Of a stretch of DNA of 64,000 nucleotides, positions 37,075-44,465 are shown piece after piece. Made by a program: the position numbers and the translations under genes. The notes under the pieces were generated by a model. That model searched no databases and had not been told where the DNA came from. It saw only the letters and a program-made list of their open reading frames with translations. Within the stretch, counting starts at the first letter, position 1, and each line of letters opens with the position of its first letter. This stretch comes from an uncultured Roseovarius sp. (lineage in GTDB: Bacteria; Pseudomonadota; Alphaproteobacteria; Rhodobacterales; Rhodobacteraceae), in contig CANMOU010000001.1 of the NCBI GenBank assembly GCA_947499555.1, positions 1,054,001 through 1,118,000 of the forward strand. The letters run 5' to 3'.

Positions 37075-38053
37075 TCACATCCACGACCACGCGGCCTTTG
37101 ACCTGTCCTTTGAGGATGTCCGCGCCCAGTTTCGGCAAGTCACCCAGCGTCGCAGGCTGGATCATCGCTTCAAGCTTGTCCATGGGCAGGTCCTTGGCAA
37201 TCCGCTCCCATGCGCGCAGGCGGTTCTCATAAGGCTGCATGACGCTGTCGATGCCCAAGAGATTTACACCGCGCAACAGGAATGGAATGACCGTGGCAGG
37301 CAGCCCCGCGCCCCCAGCCAGACCGACGGCAGCCACGCTCGCGCCGTACTTCATCTGCCCCAGCACACGGGCCAGCATCTCGCCCCCCACGGCGTCCACG
37401 CAGCCGTCCCATGTTTCGGCCTCTAGCGGACGTTTCGTGGTCTCATTGATCTCTTCACGCGCCACGATCTGCGTGGCCCCCAGGCTTTTTAGGTAATCCG
37501 CCGTCTCGGGCCGTCCGGTCACGCCCGCCACTTCATGACCCAGATTGGCCAGAATGGCCGTGGCCACAGAGCCGACGCCGCCAGCCGCACCGGTCACAAG
37601 CACAGGTCCGTCCTTGATCCCATGATCCTCAAGCGCCATCACCGCCAGCATCGCCGTGAATCCCGCCGTGCCCACGGCCATCGCCTGACGTGTATCCAGA
37701 CCATTGGGAAGTGGCACCAGCCAATCGGCGTTAACCCGCGCCTTTTGCCCATGGCCACCCCAATGCACCTCACCCACGCGCCAGCCGGTCAAGACCACCT
37801 TGTCACCAGACTTGTAACGGTCATCCTCCGACGCCTCGACTGTGCCAGCAAAATCAATACCCGGCACATGCGGATAGCTGCGCACCAACCCGCCACCCGG
37901 TCCAATGCAAAGGCCGTCCTTGTAGTTCACCGTCGAGTACTCAACAGCGACAGTCACATTGCCCTCAGGCAAATCCGCGTCACTGATGCCCTTGACCGCG
38001 GCAGAGGTCTTGCCGCTCTCTTCGTCCTTCTCAACAACCAATGCGTTGAACAT
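37067..38053 (-). CDS. acuI: Acrylyl-CoA reductase (NADPH) AcuI
   Basis: 328 residues from the ATG at 38053 (GGAG six bases upstream). Zinc-free medium-chain dehydrogenase: MFNALVVEKDEESGKTSAAVKGISDADLPEGNVTVAVEYSTVNYKDGLC, PGIDFAGTVEAS, VVLTGWRVGEVHWGGHGQKARV, the nucleotide loop VTGAAGGVGSVATAILANLGHEVAGVTGR, and WDGCVDAVGGEMLARVL. Close to YhdH/AcuI enzymes that reduce acryloyl-CoA to propionyl-CoA with NADPH. Acryloyl-CoA is toxic and arises from DMSP cleavage; roseobacters commonly have acuI directly after dmdA, as here (58-base gap). No terminator lies in the gap. The DMSP role is inferred from this neighbourhood; the fold alone says quinone-oxidoreductase-like. Confidence 0.9.
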   Translation of the reverse strand: MFNALVVEKDEESGKTSAAVKGISDADLPEGNVTVAVEYSTVNYKDGLCIGPGGGLVRSYPHVPGIDFAGTVEASEDDRYKSGDKVVLTGWRVGEVHWGGHGQKARVNADWLVPLPNGLDTRQAMAVGTAGFTAMLAVMALEDHGIKDGPVLVTGAAGGVGSVATAILANLGHEVAGVTGRPETADYLKSLGATQIVAREEINETTKRPLEAETWDGCVDAVGGEMLARVLGQMKYGASVAAVGLAGGAGLPATVIPFLLRGVNLLGIDSVMQPYENRLRAWERIAKDLPMDKLEAMIQPATLGDLPKLGADILKGQVKGRVVVDVNA

Positions 38054-38111
38054 TTCGCTCTCCATCCTGTTCCTGCAGAGCCACGCCCTGCTTTCATCGT
38101 TCAATAAATAA

Positions 38112-39215
38112 TCAGATCCAGAAACACCGGTTCACCGTGGCGCGACGCGTGCCATCCGGGGTCTCGACGTCCAAAACCGTCTCCGGTGTCCAATGGGTCA
38201 TCCGGATCATGCCGATGGCCACGTTGGTGTCGAAATCCGGGCTCCACGCCGCAGAACTCACTCGGCCCACCACAGTGCCTTCAGACGTCACCGGCCACCA
38301 CCGGTCGCAGCCCGGCACGGGTGGACCGTCAATGGAAATCGCCCGGATTTCCTGCACCGGGCCTTCCTTGGCCACACGCAATAGCGCGTCGCGGCCGATA
38401 CAGCCAATTGCGCTATGGGTATTGCAAAACTTGCCCAACCCGCATTCATGCGGCGTGTTGTCGTCAGTCATGTCATTGCCATAGCTGAGCAAACCACCCT
38501 CGATCCGCTCAATGAGGTTCGGACATCCGGCATGCACATCGAGATCTTTGCCCGCCTCCATCAGCGCGTTCCAGAGCGGCATGCCAATATCGCCGCCTTC
38601 GACGTAAATCTCAAAACCACCCTGCTTGGAATAACCTGAACGTGCGATCACCAGGTCGCGACCCTGAAAATCGAATACGCCAAAGCGGAAAAAGCGAATG
38701 TCACGCACGCCGTCGCCAAAGACCCGCGACAGAAGCTCATCGGACTTTGGTCCCTGAATGGCCAGAGGGGACACATCCGGCTCATCCACCAGGACGTCCA
38801 GCCGCCAGCCATGTGCAATCGCCTTGACCCAGTAGAGCAGGTCGCTGTCGGCAATGGAAATCCACCAGCGATCTTCGGCCAGTTTCACCGCCACCGGATC
38901 GTTCAACATACCCCCGGTCTCGTCAACGATTGGCACATAAAAACACTGCCCCGCATTCATGCCGCGCAGATCACGTGGGGTCAGCATCTGCATAAGGCGT
39001 CCAGCATCCGGGCCACGCAGTTCGACTTGCCGCTCAACGGCCACATCCCAGACCTGCACGGCTTCTTTGAGATGACGGTAGTCTTCTTCGACCGAACGGA
39101 ACATGGTCGGCAAGAGCATGTGGTTATAGACGGTGTAGGCCTTAACCCCTGCCGCTTCGACACCATCGGAGAAGGGTGTGCGACGCAGGCGCCGCGAAGG
39201 AGACAAAAGCGCCAT
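38112..39215 (-). CDS. dmdA: Dimethylsulfoniopropionate demethylase DmdA
   Basis: 367 residues, starting MALLSPSRRLRRTPFSDGVEAAGVKAYTVYNHMLLPTMF, the characteristic DmdA N-terminus, followed by EDYRHLKEAVQVWDVAVERQVELRGPDAGRLMQMLTPRDLRGM, SPLAIQGPKSDELLSRVFGDGVRDIRFFRFGVFDFQGRDLVIARSGYSKQGGFEIYVEGGD and ERIEGGLLSYGNDMTDDNTPHECGLGKFC. It belongs to the glycine-cleavage T-protein fold but is distinct from GcvT. DmdA transfers a methyl group from DMSP to tetrahydrofolate, giving methylmercaptopropionate and 5-methyl-THF, the first step of DMSP demethylation in the cytoplasm. The start codon overlaps the stop of the small zinc-ribbon gene by one base (TGATG). Confidence 0.95.
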   Translation of the reverse strand: MALLSPSRRLRRTPFSDGVEAAGVKAYTVYNHMLLPTMFRSVEEDYRHLKEAVQVWDVAVERQVELRGPDAGRLMQMLTPRDLRGMNAGQCFYVPIVDETGGMLNDPVAVKLAEDRWWISIADSDLLYWVKAIAHGWRLDVLVDEPDVSPLAIQGPKSDELLSRVFGDGVRDIRFFRFGVFDFQGRDLVIARSGYSKQGGFEIYVEGGDIGMPLWNALMEAGKDLDVHAGCPNLIERIEGGLLSYGNDMTDDNTPHECGLGKFCNTHSAIGCIGRDALLRVAKEGPVQEIRAISIDGPPVPGCDRWWPVTSEGTVVGRVSSAAWSPDFDTNVAIGMIRMTHWTPETVLDVETPDGTRRATVNRCFWI

Positions 39216-39469
39216 CAGCTTTTTCCTCGCAAGTTACGTTTACAATTGGTTGGTGCTTTGCCTGTGGTCGAATAGGCAGCTATCCCGCAAATGGCACAGC
39301 GATATTCAACGAAGCGCCCATTCTGATCGCCGGACTTTGCCCATTTGCAATCGCGTTTGCGAAAGACCTGATCAAGCATTCCCGCAACGGCATTGCCAGC
39401 CCTCTGTCGGCCCCACGCCCACCAGACGAAGCCGATCACCGCAAGCGCTATGACAAGGGCCAATGGCAT
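39215..39469 (-). CDS. Small membrane-anchored zinc-ribbon protein coupled to dmdA
   Basis: 84 residues from the ATG at 39469. One N-terminal membrane helix (MPLALVIALAVIGFVWWAW), a short basic linker, then a putative Cys4 zinc ribbon: C in RKRDCKWAKS, the pair CAIC in YRCAICGIAAYS, and C in APTNCKRNL. Its stop overlaps the dmdA start (TGATG) and it begins one base after the DinB stop, so it is translated within the same transcript. No family name came to mind. A membrane-tethered ribbon could act as an adaptor or a metal or redox sensor; this is inference. It could easily be missed in automatic annotation because of its size. Confidence 0.7.
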   Translation of the reverse strand: MPLALVIALAVIGFVWWAWGRQRAGNAVAGMLDQVFRKRDCKWAKSGDQNGRFVEYRCAICGIAAYSTTGKAPTNCKRNLRGKS

Positions 39470-39470
39470 C

Positions 39471-39980
39471 TCAGAAGCTCTCGGGCATGAGAAAAAGATC
39501 ACTGACCGGTGCTGTGAGCCCAGCCGCAGTCAAAAGCGCATGGACCTGCCCGCGGTGGTGTGTCTGATGGTTGAACATATGGGAAATACAAAGACCGATC
39601 GGCTTTGACACCGTCCGGCCCGCTGCACCGGAATACCACGTCAATTCCCCCGTCAGATCAACGCTCCGCAGCGAGTTGGCCCAATGGCGGATTTTACCAT
39701 CGAGATGAAACCGTGTCGCACTCCATGCGCCAAGCGTCGGCGTCAGCATCGGGCTCTCTGATATTCCGCCATTGGGAGCCACAACGGAAGGGTCAAACCG
39801 GCTCATCCAGATCTGGTCGCCCCATAGCAGATGATTGAGCGTACCCAGGATCGAGCCAAAAAACGCACCACGATCCTTGGTCAAAACCGTCATTGGCTGA
39901 CCATCCAGCGCATCGAAAATCTGACGATTTTGCCAGGCCCCGTAGCGCGCCATCATATGACAATACTCAGGCGTGATCAT
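39471..39980 (-). CDS. DinB-family protein
   Basis: 169 residues. The four-helix DinB fold is suggested by MMARYGAWQNRQIFDALDG, FFGSILGTLNHLLWGDQIWMSRF, and the C-terminal HMFNHQTHHRGQVHALL. The three metal-binding histidines are visible: His in TLNHLLWGD and two in HMFNHQTHHRGQ. DinB-superfamily proteins include metal-dependent, thiol-using transferases (glutathione, mycothiol or bacillithiol S-transferases and maleylpyruvate isomerases). Substrate unknown here. It starts 9 bases after the DUF1326 gene and ends next to the zinc-ribbon gene, so it sits inside the dmdA run. Confidence 0.88.
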   Translation of the reverse strand: MITPEYCHMMARYGAWQNRQIFDALDGQPMTVLTKDRGAFFGSILGTLNHLLWGDQIWMSRFDPSVVAPNGGISESPMLTPTLGAWSATRFHLDGKIRHWANSLRSVDLTGELTWYSGAAGRTVSKPIGLCISHMFNHQTHHRGQVHALLTAAGLTAPVSDLFLMPESF

Positions 39981-39989
39981 TTGCGCGGC

Positions 39990-40697
39990 CTACGGTTTCG
40001 GGCCTTTCCAGTCAATCGGACAAATTTCGGCTGACTTGCCGCCAAAATCCCAGATGCGACCGAAATCGCGCACTTTGGATTTTGTACCGCGCGCCGCGAT
40101 GATGTCTGGGCCCATCCAGTATTTGGAATTGGAGATCATGACCGGATGATCCTCGCTTGCGCCATCGATCATCTCGATCTCGCCCTGGATCTTACGGCCA
40201 ATGTAAAGCCCGCGCTTTTTGCCCTCGCGCACGATCTCGACCTTTTCGCGTTCTGCGCCGACGATGTCACTTACGAGCATGGTGAAAAGCCCGGTTGTGC
40301 CGCCTGCGGCACCAGAGAAAATCTGCAGCAGACCGTTATACGCCTTGCCGCTTGCGCGTTCATCCACATAGGCCGCAACCTTCCAGCCGCCTTCGGCCAT
40401 ACGGCCGGGAATCTCCACCATCAGACCCACATTCAATCCCGAAAGGTCTTCACCTTCGAAATGACCCTCATCGATGGCAATTGCCATCCAGGCGTTGCAA
40501 TGCCCCTCGGTCGGCGGGTGCTGACCCAGGCTCACCACGCACGGGCAGAAAACAGTGCAGGAGCAGTTCAGGAAAAGCTCTCCCTTGATGGCCCATTCCG
40601 TAGGGTTGATCTTGCGCCGCTTGGGGTTGGCCATACGGTTATCGATGCGCTGTGAGACCGGCAGTTTGTCGGCGTTCTGACGACGTTTCAAGGCCAT
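39990..40697 (-). CDS. DUF1326 domain protein
   Basis: 235 residues from the ATG at 40697, with GGGAGGA seven bases upstream lying inside the end of the DUF2182 gene. The DUF1326 signature is WAIKGELFLNCSCTVFCPCVVSLGQHPPTEGHC, a cysteine-rich N-terminal block, followed by AWMAIAIDEGHFEGEDLSGLNVGLM and later GGTTGLFTMLVSDIVGAEREKVEI. No signal peptide. Function unknown; the CSC...CPC cysteines suggest metal binding. DUF1326 genes are frequently next to DUF2182 membrane proteins, as here, and the two may form a complex. Confidence 0.88.
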   Translation of the reverse strand: MALKRRQNADKLPVSQRIDNRMANPKRRKINPTEWAIKGELFLNCSCTVFCPCVVSLGQHPPTEGHCNAWMAIAIDEGHFEGEDLSGLNVGLMVEIPGRMAEGGWKVAAYVDERASGKAYNGLLQIFSGAAGGTTGLFTMLVSDIVGAEREKVEIVREGKKRGLYIGRKIQGEIEMIDGASEDHPVMISNSKYWMGPDIIAARGTKSKVRDFGRIWDFGGKSAEICPIDWKGPKP

Positions 40698-40701
40698 GTT
40701 T

Positions 40702-41493
40702 CTATCCTCCCATAACCAGCGGCGCGGCCAGAACGGCCAGACCGCTTGCGATCAAGATCCCACCCATCGGCCGGATCACGCGATGACCGATCTGTGGCAA
40801 TTTTTCCAACACCATGAACAATGTGGCAAGCCCCATCCACAAAAGGCTCATGACGCCGCCAACAAATCCAAGCGTCATGAAACCCCAGCAGCAACCGACG
40901 CAAAACGCGCCCATGCCGAGCCCCATCCGGATGCCGCCACCAAAGCCTGTGCGCCAATGGCCCAGGAAATAGCTCATCGGGCTGTGGCACACGCCATGGC
41001 AGACCTCTTTGGCGCGGGTGAACTGAAACGCACCCACGGCGATGAGCAAACCACCTGCGATCCACGGTGAGGTGGCGATCCCCAGCAAGTCAATCGCCCC
41101 ACTGAAAAGAAGCCCAAGCTGCACGCTTGTGATGAGGGCGGCAAACCCGACCCAGACCAGGAAATAGCCAAGCAAAACACCGAACCATCCCGCCCGGGTG
41201 GCATCAGCGCTTTGCATAAGATCTTCATAGGCACGCAGCGTCGGCACCATTGTCGGCAGCATCATCGCCGCCATCATCACCGCCCACATCGCAAAAAGCG
41301 GGCCAAACTGCGTCATCGGCATACCCACGGCCGCGCGCGGATCTATCTGGCGCATTTTCTCGGCCATGGCACCGGGACGACCAATCAGATCCAGCCCCAT
41401 GCCCATCGCCATCATGTAAAGCCATATCCAGGCCAGCAGAATGCAGCCAAAAAAGCTCAGCCATGCAATGGAACGCATCGGAAAAGCGGTCAT
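40702..41493 (-). CDS. DUF2182 integral membrane protein
   Basis: 263 residues with about seven membrane segments. Starts with SIAWLSFFGCILLAWIWLYMMAMGMG; contains the DUF2182 hallmark FAMWAVMMAAMMLPTMVPTL (methionine-rich helix), CHGVCHSPMSYFLGHWRTGFGGGIRMGLGMGAFCVGCCWGFMTLGFVGGVMSLLWM, and MVLEKLPQIGHRV. The Met-rich helices and Cys/His clusters (CHGVCH, CVGCCW) suggest a membrane metal-binding, perhaps copper-related, function; none is demonstrated. It is the first gene after the divergent GntR regulator and ends 4 bases before DUF1326. Confidence 0.88.
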   Translation of the reverse strand: MTAFPMRSIAWLSFFGCILLAWIWLYMMAMGMGLDLIGRPGAMAEKMRQIDPRAAVGMPMTQFGPLFAMWAVMMAAMMLPTMVPTLRAYEDLMQSADATRAGWFGVLLGYFLVWVGFAALITSVQLGLLFSGAIDLLGIATSPWIAGGLLIAVGAFQFTRAKEVCHGVCHSPMSYFLGHWRTGFGGGIRMGLGMGAFCVGCCWGFMTLGFVGGVMSLLWMGLATLFMVLEKLPQIGHRVIRPMGGILIASGLAVLAAPLVMGG

Positions 41494-41507
41494 GGGTGCG
41501 CAAGCCC

Positions 41508-41536
41508 TTGGATTGAGTCGCGAATGGCGATATAAA
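41508..41536 (+). promoter_or_regulatory. Candidate promoter of the GntR regulator gene
   Basis: -35 TTGGAT (41508-41513), 17-base spacer, -10 TATAAA (41531-41536). The predicted start near 41543 falls inside the palindromic operator. On the opposite strand, TTGTCA (41561-41556) and TTTATA (41536-41531) could serve the DUF2182-dmdA run with a longer, 19-base spacer. Confidence 0.55.
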
Positions 41537-41560
41537 TGTCAGACATTTAAAGGTCTGACA
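41537..41560. promoter_or_regulatory. Perfect palindromic operator between gntR and the dmdA run
   Basis: TGTCAGAC (41537-41544), an 8-base spacer, then GTCTGACA (41553-41560): eight of eight bases mirrored. It directly follows the -10 box of the regulator, covers its likely transcription start and ribosome-binding site (AAAGG at 41549-41553), and reaches to one base before its ATG. Such placement is typical for an autorepressing GntR/FadR protein that also controls the divergent genes. Confidence 0.7.
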
Positions 41561-41561
41561 A

Positions 41562-42311
41562 ATGAAATCTGCCTCCGAGCCAAAACCAGATAGCAAACCG
41601 CAGGACCTCTCGGCCCAGATCGCGCAGGCCATTCGCGATGCCATTGTCGAAGGCCGTATGATCGTGGATGAGCGCCTGCCCTCCGAGGCCGAACTCTCAG
41701 AACAGTTTGGCGTCTCAAGGTCCACTGTGCGCGAAGCCTTGAAACGACTGGCCGCGCAGTCCCTCATCCGCACCCAGCGCGGTGCTTTTGGCGGCGCTTT
41801 TGTCAATAAGCTGAGCTACGAGGACGCCTACAGCCAGCACATCACAACCTCGACGCTTCTGCTGTCAATGAACGCCGTCAGCTTCGAGACCGCCTGTGAG
41901 GCGCGCTATGCATTGGAACGCGCCTGTGCGCCTCTTGCCTGCGAACGCCGGACGCCGGATCACCTGGCCACGATGCGCGCCGAGATCCATCGCCAGTCGC
42001 AACCCGGTCTGAGCGATGAAAGCTTTTGCGCCTCCGATGTCGCGCTGCACCGTGCCCTTGTGGACGCCGCCGGCAACCCGGTTCTGAGCTACCAACTGGC
42101 TGGGGCGGTCGAGGCCATGCAACCGCTGATGAACATGATTACCTTCACAGCGCGCTCCCGTGAGGAAATTGTTGGCCTGCACACTGAACTGGCCGATGCA
42201 CTTGAAGGCGAAACGCCCGTTCTGGCAGAAGCGGCGCTGCATAAGTTGGAAGCCTACACGCTCACACTGGGCCAGGATGTCATGGCCGCGCGCGCCCGAA
42301 AATCAAGCTGA
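41562..42311 (+). CDS. GntR-family regulator, FadR subfamily
   Basis: 249 residues. N-terminal winged helix (about 14-82): LSAQIAQAIRDAIVEGRMIVDERLPSEAELSEQFGVSRSTVREALKRLAAQSLIRTQRGAFGG, with the GntR signature LPSEAELSEQFGVSRSTVREAL. The C-terminal FCD domain is all-helical (about 95-235) and includes ASDVALHRALVDAAGNPVL and MMIHTEL-like HTELADAL, with Asp/His residues (DVALH and LHTEL) that usually hold a metal and an organic acid ligand. It would bind the palindrome in front of its own gene and respond to a carboxylate such as a DMSP-derived acid; the ligand is inferred from context. It diverges from the seven-gene dmdA run. Confidence 0.9.
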   Translation: MKSASEPKPDSKPQDLSAQIAQAIRDAIVEGRMIVDERLPSEAELSEQFGVSRSTVREALKRLAAQSLIRTQRGAFGGAFVNKLSYEDAYSQHITTSTLLLSMNAVSFETACEARYALERACAPLACERRTPDHLATMRAEIHRQSQPGLSDESFCASDVALHRALVDAAGNPVLSYQLAGAVEAMQPLMNMITFTARSREEIVGLHTELADALEGETPVLAEAALHKLEAYTLTLGQDVMAARARKSS

Positions 42312-42328
42312 CCCGGCGCGCCTTTTTT
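42290..42328 (+). terminator. Intrinsic terminator overlapping the end of the gntR gene
   Basis: GCGCGCC (42290-42296) pairs with GGCGCGC (42315-42321) with the stop codon in the loop, followed by CTTTTTT. Seven GC pairs plus a six-T run; it separates this gene from the converging AraC gene. Confidence 0.6.
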
Positions 42329-42331
42329 GAT

Positions 42332-43261
42332 CTATACGTCGTCCGGCAAGCTGCCACCGCACCCGTTGCGGAATTCCGTCGGGCTCACACCGGTGCTGCG
42401 CTCAAAGGTCCGGCTAAAGGCTGTGCGGCTGGAAAAACCAACCTGATGTGCGATGCTCTTGATCGGTAAATCACTCTGGCGCAGCAATACCCCGGCCCGC
42501 TGCACCCGCAAATCGCGCAAAAGCTCTATCGGCCCGTGTCCTAAGACGTCTCCAAAGCGTTGCGCGAAACTCGACCGGCTCATCCCTGATAGGGCCGCCA
42601 AACTTTCAACCGTATGAGGCGCGCCGGGATCATCCAGCATGACGCGCAGGCTGGCCCATAGCGCGGGATCCTGAAGCACGCTCATCCATCCCACACCCGC
42701 ACCCTGGCGCTTAAATTGTCGCCGCAGCAACTCAATCATGCATTGCGTCAGCAACGCCCGGATCATCGCGCGGCTTCCCAAACCGGGCGCGCTCAGCTCT
42801 TGCAGCAGCGCCCGAAGTACTGGTGCCAACGCCTGCCCGTCGTGAATGGTTTCGCTTAGGGGCGTCCGGATCAGATCGATGATGTCATCTGCGCCGCGTA
42901 GACCGACCCGAACATGTGCACAAAGCGCAGTAACCTGTGCCTTGGCTTCCGTGCCGGGCTGCGTTTTCAACAAGCGACGCAGTTGAAGCTCCGCAGGTCT
43001 GCAATCGGGTGTCGGATGCGTTGTTTCACCAACGCTGCGCAGAGTGTGGCGATGCATTCCCGGGATCAGAATGAGCGACCCCTTCTGTACCGGAATATCT
43101 GATCTTCCGGGCAAAACGATCTCTCCACGCCCCGAAAGGATGTAATGCAGCGTGGCTCCTGTATCCTGCCCCAGACCAAGATCACACCTCCCGCGTAACT
43201 CGCAAACTGCGAAAGGGTCGGGGAAAATATCAATCCGGTCGAGCAACTCATCATAGTTCAT
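42332..43261 (-). CDS. AraC-family transcriptional regulator
   Basis: 309 residues from the ATG at 43261 (MNYDELLDRIDIFPDPFAVCELRG); the frame upstream runs through the intergenic repeats. The N-terminal part is a cupin of the AraC_E/cupin_6 type: TLHYILSGRGEIVLPGRSDIPVQKGSLILIPGMHRHTL. The C-terminal 100 residues form the double helix-turn-helix (PHTVESLAALSGMSRSSFAQRFGDVLGHGPIELLRDLRVQRAGVLLRQSDLPIKSIAHQVGFSSRTAFSRTFERSTGVSPTEFR). It diverges from the Tat-exported cysteine hydrolase gene and probably regulates it through the direct repeats in the gap. The effector is unknown. Confidence 0.92.
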   Translation of the reverse strand: MNYDELLDRIDIFPDPFAVCELRGRCDLGLGQDTGATLHYILSGRGEIVLPGRSDIPVQKGSLILIPGMHRHTLRSVGETTHPTPDCRPAELQLRRLLKTQPGTEAKAQVTALCAHVRVGLRGADDIIDLIRTPLSETIHDGQALAPVLRALLQELSAPGLGSRAMIRALLTQCMIELLRRQFKRQGAGVGWMSVLQDPALWASLRVMLDDPGAPHTVESLAALSGMSRSSFAQRFGDVLGHGPIELLRDLRVQRAGVLLRQSDLPIKSIAHQVGFSSRTAFSRTFERSTGVSPTEFRNGCGGSLPDDV

Positions 43262-43282
43262 ACAGTATCTGACACGCTTTCT

Positions 43283-43341
43283 GGACGAAAAGATACGAAT
43301 AAAAGACTTTTGTTGCGAAAACCGGACGCAAAGATACGCAT
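43283..43341. promoter_or_regulatory. Pair of 18-base direct repeats between araC-type gene and hydrolase
   Basis: GGACGAAAAGATACGAAT (43283-43300) and GGACGCAAAGATACGCAT (43324-43341) match at 16 of 18 positions and start 41 bases apart, close to four helical turns. Directly repeated sites on one face of the helix are typical AraC-type operators. Confidence 0.6.
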
Positions 43342-43387
43342 ATATCTCCATCTTTTGTTTTGCACCTAACTGTATGGAGGTTTTCAG

Positions 43388-44215
43388 ATGTGCAGAGAAC
43401 ATGACCACGAAGAGCACGGCCCAAAGATATCGCGCCGCACGGCGCTTACCGGCGTCGCTGCGGCCACAGCGGCAGGCGCAGCGACCGCCCTGTCATCGCC
43501 AGCCGCGGCGCAATCGAACCCTTACGCTGATCCAGCCGAACCCGCACTGCCCCCGTCTGATATGAAGCTCGATTTAAGTCGTACAGCCCTGGTTGTGACC
43601 GACCCGCAGATTGATTTCCTCCATCCCGACGGCGTGACCTGGGGTGTGATCGGAGCCAGCGTGACCGAACACAACACGGTGGAGAACATTGAAACGCTCT
43701 TCAAGGCGGCCAAGGCGGCCGAGATCACGGTCGCCGTATCTCCGCATTATTACTACCCGACGGATAAAGGCTGGAAATTCGAGGGGGCGCTGGAGAAGCT
43801 GATGCACAAGATCGGCATGTTTGATCGGACTGGTCCGACCAATCTTGACGGCTTCGAAGGATCCGGCGCGGATTTCATGCCGCAATACAAGCCTTACATC
43901 GAAGACGGCAAAACCATCGTAACCTCGCCACATAAGGTCTATGGCAACGACACCAACGACCTGACACTGCAATTGCGCAAGAACAAAGTCGATCAAGTGA
44001 TCCTTGCAGGCATGTCCGCCAACCTCTGCACGGAAAGCCACATGCGTGAATTGCTCGAAGATGGATTCGAGGTGGCCGTTGTGCGCGATGCCACCGCAGC
44101 AGCCATGCTGCCCGAAGGTGACGGATATCTCGCCGCCCTGACCAATTTCCGCTACATGGCTAATGCAGTCTGGAGCACGGAAGAGGCGGTAGAGCACATA
44201 AAGAGTGCCGCATAA
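43388..44215 (+). CDS. Tat-exported isochorismatase-family cysteine hydrolase
   Basis: 275 residues from the ATG at 43388, with GGAGG seven bases upstream. A twin-arginine signal peptide (ISRRTALTGVAAATAAGAATALSSPAAAQ) directs it, folded, to the periplasm. The mature enzyme is an isochorismatase-like hydrolase: catalytic Asp in VVTDPQIDFLHPDGVTW and the nucleophilic Cys in AGMSANLCTESHMRELLEDGFEVAVVRDATAAA. Members hydrolyse amides such as nicotinamide, N-carbamoyl amino acids or biuret, or C-C ester-like bonds; this one's substrate is not predictable. Tat export is not common in this family. Divergent from an AraC regulator and followed by a convergent hairpin. Confidence 0.88.
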   Translation: MCREHDHEEHGPKISRRTALTGVAAATAAGAATALSSPAAAQSNPYADPAEPALPPSDMKLDLSRTALVVTDPQIDFLHPDGVTWGVIGASVTEHNTVENIETLFKAAKAAEITVAVSPHYYYPTDKGWKFEGALEKLMHKIGMFDRTGPTNLDGFEGSGADFMPQYKPYIEDGKTIVTSPHKVYGNDTNDLTLQLRKNKVDQVILAGMSANLCTESHMRELLEDGFEVAVVRDATAAAMLPEGDGYLAALTNFRYMANAVWSTEEAVEHIKSAA

Positions 44216-44233
44216 AGCTTTCTTTTGAAGAGA

Positions 44234-44265
44234 ATAAGCGCGCGGAAGTGATGCCGTGCGCTTAT
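44234..44265. terminator. Convergent-gene hairpin
   Basis: ATAAGCGCGCGG (44234-44245) pairs with CCGTGCGCTTAT (44254-44265), 12 pairs including one G-U, loop of 8. It overlaps the trm112-like stop codon. Flanking T-runs are weak (TTCTCTTC on the minus strand), so it is a probable bidirectional terminator. Confidence 0.5.
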
Positions 44266-44465
44266 CCGATCCTGCGGGCCTGATCGATAAGCATGATCGG
44301 GATGCCGGACCTGATCGGAAAAGCAAGCCCCGCCGCATGAGACACCAATTCCCCGGCCTGCCTGTCATAGCTGAGCTCGGTATGGGTCTGCGGACAAATC
44401 AGAGCTTCAAGCATGCGACGGTCAAATTCGGTGACCTCTGCAACACGTGTCTCTTCGTCGCTCAT
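44262..44465 (-). CDS. Trm112-like zinc-ribbon protein
   Basis: 67 residues: [67 protein letters not shown]. The [13 protein letters not shown] start and the [12 protein letters not shown] end are the conserved parts of the Trm112/YcaR (UPF0434) family, whose members act as activators of methyltransferases or in envelope synthesis. Only one of the usual zinc cysteines (in ICPQT) is present, so this copy may not bind zinc. It overlaps the LON-domain gene by four bases (ATGA). Confidence 0.85.
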   Translation of the reverse strand: MSDEETRVAEVTEFDRRMLEALICPQTHTELSYDRQAGELVSHAAGLAFPIRSGIPIMLIDQARRIG

